This document shows positions 1-7,402 of a stretch of 34,549 nucleotides of DNA, in pieces. The position numbers and the translations under genes were made by a program. The DNA is taken from the NCBI GenBank assembly GCA_024277855.1, contig JAJRUJ010000056.1:1-34549 (forward strand), in the 5' to 3' direction. Positions within the stretch are counted from its first letter, which is position 1. Every line of letters starts with the position of its first letter. Under the pieces are notes generated by a model that saw nothing but the letters and a program-made list of their open reading frames with translations, was not told the DNA's origin and did no database searches. Source of the DNA: Candidatus Zixiibacteriota bacterium (GTDB lineage: Bacteria; Zixibacteria; MSB-5A5; WJJR01; JAJRUJ01).

Positions 1-147
1 CACCCATCACGATACGTCGTTCCAACGGTGCGCCGGAGGCGCACTGGAGCGGGAATCCATTTTTTGTGACTGGTGTAATGTCCTCACCTGTGCCCGCGGG
101 GGTCTGCGGCCACGGGACGGCGCATTTTGGTTCTTCTTAAGAACTCA

Positions 148-170
148 CCCCAGACAAGTTTGAGGTGGCC
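148..170. repeat. Degenerate intergenic repeat, CAAGTTTG core, copy 1
   Basis: A short near-palindrome centred on ACAAGTTTG and ending in GGCC. It resembles stretches at 3841-3865 and 26701-26724, where the centre is AAACAAGTTTGGG followed by a CGGCC or CGGGCC tail. A GC-rich stretch containing GGGGTCTG just upstream (about 95-115) also has a relative near 3885-3905. All copies are intergenic. No function is known to me. Confidence 0.45.
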
Positions 171-198
171 ACTCATGAAAAATAAGAATGATCAGAGA

Positions 199-1194
199 TC
201 AACTTGCGTTTTTGTAGCCCCAGCGAAGGGCCTTGTCGGCATCGTAAAAGCGCTGATTGTTCGTCGGGGCGCCGAGGATGATCGCGGTAATGTCGCGGCC
301 GTTTTTGTCGATCGCGCGCGTGGCCAGACAATAACCCGAGCGCAGGATATATCCGGTCTTGCCGCCGGAAATTTTATGCCGGGAGAAAATCAGCCGGTTG
401 GAGTTGGTCGCCCGGTGACGGCGGCCTTTATTCAACGAGCGATATGAGTACCGCTGCATCGTGGTGATTTCACGGATCAAATCATATTCCAGCGCAGCGT
501 TCAACAATAGCGCACATTCATAGGCGTTGGAAACGTTCTCCTGCGAAAGACCGGTAACCTCCACAAAACGGGTATTCTCCAGCCCGAGGTCTTTGGCCTT
601 TTTGTTCATCAGCCGGACAAATTCCAACTTGGATTTGCCCGAGGCGCGAACCAACGCCCGGGCCGCACGGTTATCCGAGGACATCAAGGCGGCGTGTAAC
701 AAATCGATTGCGACAAATGTCTCGCCGCGCCGCAGGCCGGATTTAGCCGAGTTTTTGGCGTCCTCTTTGGTAATCATGACCAACCGGGTCAGGTCGGGGT
801 CGCAATCGAGATAGACCATCGCGGTCATTAGTTTGCTCAGCGAGGCAATCGCGCGGATTTCGCGTTCGCGCTTGGCGTAGAGAATTGTTCCGTCGGCGTT
901 GTCGACCACCAGCGCGGCGCGGCAACGCAGTGACGGCCGCGTGCGTTTTTTCTGGGAGACTTCCTCATAAACCGACGAATAAATCAACGGCGGCGGTTCG
1001 GGCCGGGGATCGGGAGCATCGCCCATCGCGGTGAGTGTGTCCGCTATCGACCAGAATGCCGGTTCACCCTCGGCATAGTCCACCTTGGGTGTCTGCACCA
1101 ACACGGCAACGAACAGGGCAAACAAGACGGTGAGCAACCCAAGTTTTATTATTTCTCCCTTTTTCATCCTATTAGTGTATATCGGCTCGCGCAC
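199..1194 (-). CDS. D-alanyl-D-alanine carboxypeptidase / endopeptidase (PBP5/PBP7-type, peptidase S11)
   Basis: A penicillin-binding-type serine peptidase that trims or cleaves peptidoglycan stem peptides outside the cytoplasmic membrane. All three active-site motifs of the family are visible: S118-L-S-K121 (nucleophile serine and general base), S173-D-N175, and K279-T-G281. Residues about 17-34 are a hydrophobic segment acting as signal peptide or N-terminal anchor, followed by a proline-rich linker (61-70). At 331 residues without a long C-terminal beta domain it is closer to the short PBP7/PbpG type than to full-length DacA. The GTG at 1194 has a weak AGG 8 bases upstream; an ATG at 1167 (giving MKKGE...) is the alternative and keeps the signal. 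It is last in an apparent operon, 20 bases after the DUF72 gene. The exact substrate bond is not determined by the sequence. Confidence 0.9.
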   Translation of the reverse strand: MREPIYTNRMKKGEIIKLGLLTVLFALFVAVLVQTPKVDYAEGEPAFWSIADTLTAMGDAPDPRPEPPPLIYSSVYEEVSQKKRTRPSLRCRAALVVDNADGTILYAKREREIRAIASLSKLMTAMVYLDCDPDLTRLVMITKEDAKNSAKSGLRRGETFVAIDLLHAALMSSDNRAARALVRASGKSKLEFVRLMNKKAKDLGLENTRFVEVTGLSQENVSNAYECALLLNAALEYDLIREITTMQRYSYRSLNKGRRHRATNSNRLIFSRHKISGGKTGYILRSGYCLATRAIDKNGRDITAIILGAPTNNQRFYDADKALRWGYKNAS

Positions 1195-1214
1195 TGGTTC
1201 AACCTAAATTTATC

Positions 1215-2006
1215 TCAAAGCGACAGGAGTTCAACCAGCCGCTTGGCATCCCTAACCGCTTGTCCCTGATGACAATTGTTAAAAAATACGAAGACTTTCT
1301 GTGCCCGCTGCCGAATTTTGTCGATCCGCCCGACCCATTCGGTAAGCTGTTGATCGGGATAGGTATAGTCATAACGTTCTCCGCCACCGCCCCACCATTT
1401 TTCGCCATTACGGCCGTGAAGCCGAACATAGCCGATATCGGTGGTGGTTTGCGTGCCCGGCGCGAGCATCCCGCGCAATTGCGGCTCATCGACACACGCA
1501 TAGCCGATTCCCTCGTCAGCCAACGCGGCAAAGACCTCATCACGCACCCAGGAGTTGTGCCGAAACTCGACAAAGAGCGGGACATCGCCAAACAGCCGCT
1601 TGCCGGTCTTGACATACTCCAGCCCCGACGGGGTGCATTTGAACGACCAGGGAAACTGTGCAAGGATGCCTTTGAGTTTCCCGGCGCGGGCCAGTGGTTC
1701 GAGCGAATCATTGAGTTGTCTGGCGACGTCGACATGCCCCTGCCGGTCGTGGGTGAAACTGCGGTGTGCTTTGACGATAAATTCAAATCCCGGCGGGGTT
1801 TTCTTTTCGATCTGGTGGAAGACCGCGGCGTGCATGATTCGATAGTAGGTGGAATTAATCTCGACGGTGTTGAAATGCCCGACATAATAATCGAGCATTT
1901 TGCCTTTCTGGATTGATTCCGGATAGAATGGTCCGACCCAGTCAGCGAATGAATATCCCGATGTCCCGACCCGCACTTCACCGGGCTTACCCATTGTCTC
2001 GGTCAT
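1215..2006 (-). CDS. DUF72 (YecE-like) family protein
   Basis: A 263-residue TIM-barrel-type DUF72 protein. The family signature is visible near the N-terminus (VGTSGYSFADWVGPFYP, then EINSTYYR), followed by the FxxKAHRSFTH segment and, late in the protein, YVRLHGRNGEKWW. The length matches the family. The biochemical role is not established; members are found across bacteria and archaea. The ATG at 2006 is preceded by AAGAG at good spacing and overlaps the end of the zinc-ribbon gene by 20 bases, suggesting translational coupling. The peptidoglycan peptidase gene follows after about 20 bases, so the three are likely co-transcribed, although no functional link is evident. Confidence 0.88.
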   Translation of the reverse strand: MTETMGKPGEVRVGTSGYSFADWVGPFYPESIQKGKMLDYYVGHFNTVEINSTYYRIMHAAVFHQIEKKTPPGFEFIVKAHRSFTHDRQGHVDVARQLNDSLEPLARAGKLKGILAQFPWSFKCTPSGLEYVKTGKRLFGDVPLFVEFRHNSWVRDEVFAALADEGIGYACVDEPQLRGMLAPGTQTTTDIGYVRLHGRNGEKWWGGGGERYDYTYPDQQLTEWVGRIDKIRQRAQKVFVFFNNCHQGQAVRDAKRLVELLSL

Positions 2007-2127
2007 TGCGTCTCTTGCCGGTTGGCTGCATCCGCACCAGTTTGCAGCGCGGACAAATCCATTTGCGCTGTTTGTGGAACGAACGCTTCTGCTCGATCAT
2101 GTTAATGCGGCATTTCGGACAAACCAT
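1987..2127 (-). CDS. Small zinc-ribbon protein (46 aa)
   Basis: A 46-residue basic protein with two CPxC knuckles, MVCPKC at the N-terminus and WICPRCKL about 20 residues later, giving a four-cysteine zinc-ribbon. The frame is open further upstream, but the ATG at 2127 is preceded by a G-rich Shine-Dalgarno-like run (GGGGGTGG). Its stop codon lies inside the first codons of the DUF72 gene. The C-terminus is Arg/Lys-rich, so nucleic-acid or protein binding is possible. I do not recognise a named family; the paired cysteines and the overlap with the next gene argue that it is real. Confidence 0.6.
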   Translation of the reverse strand: MVCPKCRINMIEQKRSFHKQRKWICPRCKLVRMQPTGKRRNDRDNG

Positions 2128-2287
2128 GCCACCCCCGCAACCAAGAAAACCCGTACCCGGCGCGCCGCAATACTTTTTTTGCCGAAGATTGAGACAAAAT
2201 CCCCATAATTTGGCCGGAAATGCCCTTTTCTTTCGGTGATAGGGATTGTACTTTCCACCCCGGAAAACAACGGTAAAGAGAGGAACG

Positions 2288-3553
2288 ATGAGCAAGCTTA
2301 CTTATGGCACAACCGACTCCGCTGAGGCGATGCGCCTGGAACACGAATACGGCGCGCACAACTACCATCCGCTGCCGGTGGTCCTCGCGAAAGGCCGGGG
2401 TATCTACCTTTGGGATCCTGAGGGCAACCGGTACCTCGACTTTCTCTCTGCATACGGCGCAGTCAACCAGGGGCATTGTCACCCGAAAATTGTACAGGCC
2501 TGTCTCGATCAGGCCAAAATTCTCACGCTGACTTCGCGGGCGTTTTTTGCGAACAATCTCGGCGTATGGGAAAAATTTATCACCGAGTTTTTCGGGTTCG
2601 AGATGGTGCTGCCAATGAACACCGGCGCCGAGGCGGTGGAAACTGCGATCAAGCTGGCCCGCCGCTGGGGATATGTGAAAAAGAATATCCCCGATAACCA
2701 GGCGCAGATTGTCACCTGCGCGGGGAATTTCCACGGCCGGACAACGACAATTATCGGTTTTTCGACCGATCCCGATTGCAAAGCCGGATTCGGACCGTTC
2801 ACACCCGGATTTTTGTCTATCCCCTATAACGATCCCGCCGCGCTGGAGACGTTACTTAAAGAAAAAGGTAAAACGATTGCCGGATTCCTTGTCGAGCCGC
2901 TTCAGGGCGAGGCCGGGGTCGCTGTTCCCGATGACGGATACATGAAAAAAGTCAGCGAGATTTGCGAAAAGTATAACGTGTTGCTGATCGCCGATGAAAT
3001 CCAGTCCGGGTTGGCGCGCACCGGGCGGATGCTCTGTTGCGAGTGGGACGATGTTCAGCCCGATGTATTAATCCTCGGCAAGGCACTCACCGGCGGGATT
3101 ATCCCGATGTCTGCGGTGCTGGCGTCCAAAGATATTATGCTGACGATTAAACCGGGTGAGCATGGCAGCACCTATGGCGGAAATCCGCTGGCCTGCGAAA
3201 TCGCGATTGCCGCACTCAGGGTTTTGCGGGATGAGAAACTCGCGGAAAACGCCGACAAGATGGGTGAGATTTTCCGCACCGGTTTGGGAAAAATCGAATC
3301 GCCGCTGATCGAGCTGATTCGCGGACGGGGTTTGATGAACGCAATGATAATCAAACCGCAGGGCGGAATCGAGGCGTGGGATGTCTGCCTTGCGCTGAAA
3401 GACCAGGGGCTGTTGGCCAAACCGACGCACCGGCATATTATCCGGTTCACGCCGCCGTGCATTATCAACGAGAAACAGATCAACGAATCGTTGGGGATGA
3501 TCAAAGCGGCATTCGCGACGCTAAACGAAAAGATTCAACAACCGGTTACTTGA
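2288..3553 (+). CDS. rocD: Ornithine aminotransferase (class III PLP aminotransferase)
   Basis: Transfers the delta-amino group of ornithine to 2-oxoglutarate, giving glutamate semialdehyde (arginine/ornithine catabolism or proline synthesis). The 421 residues match the family. The fold-type I landmarks are in order: GxY-LWDPEGNRYLDF near residue 40, the phosphate-binding NTGAEAVETAIK at 111-122, the cofactor aspartate in ADEIQSGLARTGRM (D236), and the Schiff-base lysine K265 in LILGKALTGG. GSTYGGNPLAC is typical of ornithine aminotransferases rather than of acetylornithine or GABA enzymes. The ATG at 2288 is chosen over an upstream in-frame codon at 2246 because AGAGAGG lies directly before it. 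It is transcribed divergently from the zinc-ribbon/DUF72/carboxypeptidase set and is followed by a good terminator. Confidence 0.93.
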   Translation: MSKLTYGTTDSAEAMRLEHEYGAHNYHPLPVVLAKGRGIYLWDPEGNRYLDFLSAYGAVNQGHCHPKIVQACLDQAKILTLTSRAFFANNLGVWEKFITEFFGFEMVLPMNTGAEAVETAIKLARRWGYVKKNIPDNQAQIVTCAGNFHGRTTTIIGFSTDPDCKAGFGPFTPGFLSIPYNDPAALETLLKEKGKTIAGFLVEPLQGEAGVAVPDDGYMKKVSEICEKYNVLLIADEIQSGLARTGRMLCCEWDDVQPDVLILGKALTGGIIPMSAVLASKDIMLTIKPGEHGSTYGGNPLACEIAIAALRVLRDEKLAENADKMGEIFRTGLGKIESPLIELIRGRGLMNAMIIKPQGGIEAWDVCLALKDQGLLAKPTHRHIIRFTPPCIINEKQINESLGMIKAAFATLNEKIQQPVT

Positions 3554-3581
3554 TTGAGTTTTCTTGAAATTGGAATTACAA

Positions 3582-3615
3582 ACCCGTGTCTCTTGTGAGG
3601 CGCGGGTATTTATTT
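3582..3615 (+). terminator. Rho-independent terminator of rocD
   Basis: An 11-pair stem, ACCCGTGTCTC with GAGGCGCGGGT (two G-U pairs), around the loop TTGT, followed by a T-rich ATTTATTTG tail 29 bases after the rocD stop. Confidence 0.75.
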
Positions 3616-3621
3616 GTGTGG

Positions 3622-3663
3622 CCCTGACCAAAGTGACTTTCGCAGAAAGTCGCACGGTCAGGG
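3622..3663. repeat. Hairpin repeat (CCCTGACC...GGTCAGGG), copy 1
   Basis: Outer arms CCCTGACC and GGTCAGGG enclose inner arms GACTTTC and GAAAGTC. A decayed relative sits at about 26529-26571 (CTTGACCAAAGAGACTTTTG...). Both copies are intergenic and lie a few hundred bases from a copy of the CAAGTTTG repeat, suggesting a composite repeat unit. Confidence 0.55.
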
Positions 3664-3700
3664 TTTATGGGCGCGGTGCTCATGATATGACAAGTCGAAC

Positions 3701-3724
3701 AATCACTGACCTTGGGCAGTGATT
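3701..3724. repeat. Perfect 8-bp inverted repeat
   Basis: AATCACTG and CAGTGATT are separated by 8 bases within the repeat-rich gap after rocD. It may be a hairpin or the remnant of a mobile element; nothing nearby explains it. Confidence 0.4.
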
Positions 3725-3780
3725 GTAGGGAACTGAATTACAGACGAGTGGGCTTCTTCACTCTGATGATTTCAACTCTC

Positions 3781-3828
3781 CCATCCACCACGGCGGACCT
3801 GCGCCATTTGAGGTGTGGGACACCGGCA
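3781..3828 (-). repeat. Interspersed repeat, copy inverted relative to 7141-7190
   Basis: Read on the minus strand, this stretch contains CCCACACCTCAAATGGC, which is found again on the plus strand at 7152-7168. Similarity continues on both sides (GCCGG before it, CAGG and a GGTGG-type run after it). The two copies face each other across the dead transposase and the 4345-7199 cassette. A more distant relative, on the plus strand, is at 9062-9104. Confidence 0.65.
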
Positions 3829-3840
3829 GATTCTTCCTGC

Positions 3841-3865
3841 CCCCCCAAACAAGTTTGGGCGGGCC
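3841..3865. repeat. CAAGTTTG-core repeat, copy 2
   Basis: CCCCAAACAAGTTTGGGCGG within a longer near-palindrome, followed by GGCC. It matches the copies at 148-170 and 26701-26724. GC-rich CCGGGGTCTGTGACCCCGG follows at about 3886-3905. Confidence 0.55.
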
Positions 3866-3962
3866 ATACATACCTCGCACTGTGTGGCCGGGGTCTGTGA
3901 CCCCGGTTCGCATAGCGAATATTTCGATCCCTACATTAAAATAAACCCCGACCAAGGTCAGC

Positions 3963-4330
3963 CACCCGGCGTTGTATCAAGCGCTGGGCCGACGTATTGT
4001 GCGCCCGGGATTGTTGTGCCACTCGGATCGGAGGAGCCAATATGCCGCAGAAGCCTATCAACGGCTGCTCAGGCGTCACGTATCACTGTCATCAAGAGTC
4101 GGGAAGGCAACCGCTGGCACAACGCGGTGGTGGGGAGCTTTTTTGCGACGCTGAAAACCGAACTGGTGCGCGAGGAAACGTTCCTGATCCGACAGGAGGT
4201 GCGAATGAAGGTTCTCGATTAGATTGAGGTGTATTATGACCGGGAACACCGTTACTCAACGCTGGGCTATAAAAGCCTCGTTGAATTCGAAAACGCAGTG
4301 AGTCATCTTAATACCGCGTCCATTATTTGA
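3963..4330 (+). pseudogene. Remnant of an IS3-family transposase (orfB, rve integrase C-terminal part)
   Basis: Only the C-terminal third of an IS3-type DDE integrase remains, in two frames. The first frame (about 3963-4080) reads ALYQALGRR... then CHSDRRSQYAAEAYQRLLRR, the region around the second catalytic aspartate. A frameshift near 4080 leads into GNRWHNAVVGSFFATLKTEL, where the catalytic glutamate of the usual VVESFF motif is replaced by glycine. An in-frame TAG at 4220-4222 interrupts this frame before IEVYYDREHRYSTLGYKS, the usual C-terminal motif, and the final stop is at 4328. The upstream orfA, the first aspartate and recognisable terminal inverted repeats are missing. It is inactive and marks past insertion next to the cassette at 4345. 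Confidence 0.85.
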
Positions 4331-4344
4331 GGAAAGATCAATCC

Positions 4345-5427
4345 ATGATAGCAAGAGCATTGGTATATTGCGAAAATGAATTTGGAAAGATAGACGGTAA
4401 GGTTGCAAACGGACTTGCCCGGCACTCCGAGAAGTATGATATCCTCGGTGTGATAGATAGCACGAAGGCTGGTCTTGATACGGGAGAATATCTTGATGGA
4501 ATAAAAAAAGGGATCCCGGTATTCTCAAGTACAAGTGATGCCATCGAAAAACTGGGCTTTGTTCCGGAATATTTCATCTATGGTATTGCGTCACAGGCAG
4601 CATATCTTGACCCGGAACAGAGACAGGTAATCTTAGCGGCTATGAAAACGGGGATGAACTTCGTCAATGGCCTACCGGAATTTTTCACCGAAGATGAAGA
4701 ATTTATCCGAAAGGCGATCCAATACAGGGTCCATATCTATGATATGAGAAAAGCTCCTCTGAGAAAGTATCTGCATAATTTCTCAGGACGCATCCATGAA
4801 GTCACAATTCCGGTAATAGCAGTGCTTGGTACAGACTGCGCCGTTGGCAAAAGGACAACTGCGATAAGTATAGTTGAGGCCTTGAAACAGGTGGGACTGA
4901 ACCCGGCATTTATAACAACGGGGCAAACCGGTCTACTTCAGGGAGGGAAGTATGGTATTGCTGTGGATGTTTTATCTTCCGGTTTTGCGACAGGAGCAGT
5001 TGAAAATGCGATTATAAATGCCTATGAAAAAGAGCACGCGGATATTATTGTTGTTGAGGGACAGGGCGCCCTGAGCCATCCTGCATATACATCTTCAAGC
5101 GCTATCGTAAGAGGATCAGCGCCCGATGCAATTATTCTTCAGCACCCACCAAAAAGAAAGAACCATTGCGATTATCCCGATATACCCATGCCCACACTTG
5201 AAAGCGAAATCGAATTGATAGAAATATTCTCCCAATCGAAGGTAATTGCCATCACAATTAACCATGAAGACATGACTGACGCTGAAGTAAGAAACACAAT
5301 AGTTGAGTATGAATCCAAAAAGGGACTACCAACTACAGATGTCTTAAAGTTTGGATGTGATAAACTTGTTAACACGCTATTCACGCTTTTTCCGGAACTG
5401 CAAAAGAAAGCCTCCACAATATGCTAA
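4345..5427 (+). CDS. DUF1611 family protein (DgcN-like, putative D-amino acid N-acyltransferase)
   Basis: A 360-residue DUF1611/COG3367 protein. Visible features are a Rossmann-like N-terminal part (residues 30-80, with the IYGIA segment), a nucleotide-binding-like loop GTDCAVGKRTT at 162-172 beginning the C-terminal domain, then TTGQTGLLQGG (191-201) and VVEGQGALSHPAY (236-248), all typical of the family. One member, DgcN, has been described as a D-glutamate N-acetyltransferase; whether this protein shares that substrate is unknown. The ATG at 4345 is preceded by GAGGAAAG at suitable spacing, and upstream in-frame codons lie in the transposase remnant. Its stop overlaps the next start by 7 bases (ATGCTAA). 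Codon use and base composition are clearly more AT-rich than the surrounding genes, suggesting transfer. With the racemase/dipeptidase fusion it likely acts on D-amino acids released from cell-wall peptides. Confidence 0.82.
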   Translation: MIARALVYCENEFGKIDGKVANGLARHSEKYDILGVIDSTKAGLDTGEYLDGIKKGIPVFSSTSDAIEKLGFVPEYFIYGIASQAAYLDPEQRQVILAAMKTGMNFVNGLPEFFTEDEEFIRKAIQYRVHIYDMRKAPLRKYLHNFSGRIHEVTIPVIAVLGTDCAVGKRTTAISIVEALKQVGLNPAFITTGQTGLLQGGKYGIAVDVLSSGFATGAVENAIINAYEKEHADIIVVEGQGALSHPAYTSSSAIVRGSAPDAIILQHPPKRKNHCDYPDIPMPTLESEIELIEIFSQSKVIAITINHEDMTDAEVRNTIVEYESKKGLPTTDVLKFGCDKLVNTLFTLFPELQKKASTIC

Positions 5428-7199
5428 CCCCGAGAATAGAGATAGACCTTGAGAAAATTGCCCATAATGCCAAAGTGTTAAAAGACCTATATGGTTCAAG
5501 GGGCATTGATGTTATCGGCGTGACAAAAGTGGTTTGCGGAAACCCTGATGTCGCGAAAGCTTTGGTGAAAAGCGGGATAAGCATTCTTGCAGATTCCAGG
5601 ATAGAGAATATCAGAAAGATGCGTAATGCCGGCGTGCAAGCCCAATTTCTCTTACTGAGAACACCCTGTCTTAGTCAAGCCAAAGCCGTTGTAAAATATG
5701 CTGATATTAGCCTCAACACCGAACTTTCAGTCATCGAAAGACTCTCAGAGTATGCCATTGATTACGATAGCCCCCATAAAATTATATTAATGGTGGAACT
5801 GGGAGATTTAAGAGAAGGGCTGATGCCATCAGATTTAGATAACACCATCAAACACGTATTAGACCTTGAGTACATTGAGCTTATCGGCATTGGAACAAAC
5901 CTGGCCTGTTTTGGCGGGGTCAAACCCGATGATGAAAAAATGGGATATTTGTCTGCAACCGCCAACGATGTTGAAAATAAATATGGGTTGACATTAGAGT
6001 TTGTTTCCGGTGGTAACTCTGCCAACTATAATTGGTTTATGTCTACAAAAGATGTTGGGAGAATCAATAACCTGCGACTGGGTGAATCAATCTATTTGGG
6101 CTGTGAAACCCTTTATCGTCAACCCATCCCCGGGCTGTACACCGATGCGATGACACTCGTTTCGGAAGTTATCGAATCAAAAATGAAGCCATCTGTGCCA
6201 TATGGAGAAGTCTGTCAGGATGCATTTGGAAATATTCCAGAGTTTAAAGACCAGGGCCAAATAAGAAGAGCTATCCTGGGTGTTGGATTACAGGATGTTC
6301 TGGTTTCCGGATTGACTCCCCGATTAGATATTGAAATCATCGGGGCAAGCAGTGACCACATCATTGTTGATGCGAAGAATATAGACGTAAACGTAGGAAA
6401 CGAAGTAGAATTTGATCTGAATTACGGAGCCTTACTCTCAGCTATGACTTCTCTATATGTAAACAAAGTATCCAGTGATCAACTGAATGCCCAAGAGTAT
6501 TGCGAAATGGTTGAACAAAAATATCGCAAGCATATGCAAGATCTGCCAACTATTTCAATTAAAGAAGATCATTCTCCATTAATTAGTCTGAACGAGTCTG
6601 GGTTTAATTTAATATTTGAACCGTCGATTATAAAAGATTACAAGTATATGGTCAGGGAAGCTGTTTTTGATAAAATCGGACGGATAAGCAAACGTTTGGA
6701 AAATGAAGACAAAACATTAATAATTCGTTCGGCATGGCGGTCTTTCGAACATCAACGGCTTTTATGGGAAGAAAGGGTAGATTCTTTGAAGAAAGAATAC
6801 CCTAAAAAACAAATAGAAGAAATTGAAGAGCTCGTTTCATATTTTATTGCCCCGCCGAGTAAATCCATGCATTCAACAGGTGGGGCTGTGGACGCTCTTA
6901 TTTATGATTTGAAGAATGATTGCGTTATGCGTTTTGGAACGAATGATGGACTAAAAATGAACCTTAATGACAAATGTTACCCGTATCATCCTTATATCAC
7001 ACCCGAAGCGAAAAACAATCGGAAGTTACTGATCGGTCTCTTCGAAGAAGAGGATTTTGCAGTGGACATAAAAGAGTACTGGCATTTTGATTATGGAAAT
7101 GTGAGTTGGGCTATCGAAACAGGAAAAGAACATGCGATATATGGCCGGGTAGCCCACACCTCAAATGGCACAGGCCTTCCAGGTGGGTTTCTTTATTGA
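5421..7199 (+). CDS. Fusion: ornithine/alanine-racemase-type PLP domain + VanX-like D-Ala-D-Ala dipeptidase (M15D) domain
   Basis: This 592-residue protein has two enzymes in one chain. Residues 1 to about 355 are a fold-type III PLP enzyme like ornithine/alanine racemases (YhfX/Orr branch): IEIDLEKIAHNAK at the start, the cofactor lysine in GVTKVVCG (K36), ELGDLREG at 126-133, GIGTNLACFGG, SGGNSANY and RLGESIYLG. Residues about 385-575 match D-Ala-D-Ala dipeptidases: IRSAWR (435-440), the zinc motif S482-M-H484-S-T-G-G-A-V-D491, and E552-Y-W-H555, supplying the zinc ligands and catalytic glutamate. Presumed chemistry is zinc-dependent cleavage of D,D-dipeptides plus racemisation of the product; this is inference. 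No signal peptide is seen, so it is cytoplasmic. The last roughly 15 residues (HTSNGTGLPGGF) are encoded by an intergenic repeat, so the native C-terminus was probably replaced. Confidence 0.85.
   Translation: MLTPRIEIDLEKIAHNAKVLKDLYGSRGIDVIGVTKVVCGNPDVAKALVKSGISILADSRIENIRKMRNAGVQAQFLLLRTPCLSQAKAVVKYADISLNTELSVIERLSEYAIDYDSPHKIILMVELGDLREGLMPSDLDNTIKHVLDLEYIELIGIGTNLACFGGVKPDDEKMGYLSATANDVENKYGLTLEFVSGGNSANYNWFMSTKDVGRINNLRLGESIYLGCETLYRQPIPGLYTDAMTLVSEVIESKMKPSVPYGEVCQDAFGNIPEFKDQGQIRRAILGVGLQDVLVSGLTPRLDIEIIGASSDHIIVDAKNIDVNVGNEVEFDLNYGALLSAMTSLYVNKVSSDQLNAQEYCEMVEQKYRKHMQDLPTISIKEDHSPLISLNESGFNLIFEPSIIKDYKYMVREAVFDKIGRISKRLENEDKTLIIRSAWRSFEHQRLLWEERVDSLKKEYPKKQIEEIEELVSYFIAPPSKSMHSTGGAVDALIYDLKNDCVMRFGTNDGLKMNLNDKCYPYHPYITPEAKNNRKLLIGLFEEEDFAVDIKEYWHFDYGNVSWAIETGKEHAIYGRVAHTSNGTGLPGGFLY
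7141..7190 (+). repeat. Interspersed repeat forming the 3' end of the fusion gene
   Basis: Contains CCCACACCTCAAATGGC at 7152-7168, matching the minus strand of 3805-3821, followed by CAGGCC and a GGTGGG run as in the other copy. It is read through in frame as the C-terminus of the upstream gene. Confidence 0.65.
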
Positions 7200-7402
7200 T
7201 ATAAACCGGGGAAATGGGTAACACTCTGGACCGGGCAGATAGATAACAGGTAGCTTACGGCACGAGAAAAGGAAATGTGATCGTGCCGCGAAAAGAGACC
7301 CGCCCAATGAATGAGCGGATGGATCGCGGATCGCCGGACGGGTGCGCGGTATCACTCCGGAATAACACATACCCCCCAACAAAAACACCCGCCAACGACC
7401 GG

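Noticed and set aside
1260-1916. Long open frame on the plus strand opposite the DUF72 gene
   Set aside because: It mirrors the DUF72 coding frame, shows no family motif, and the opposite strand has clear DUF72 signatures and a ribosome site.
3758-3955. Minus-strand frame with the peptide HTSNGAGPPWW
   Set aside because: It is a translation of interspersed repeats; the same peptide style ends the fusion protein at 7140-7199. No ribosome site or domain.
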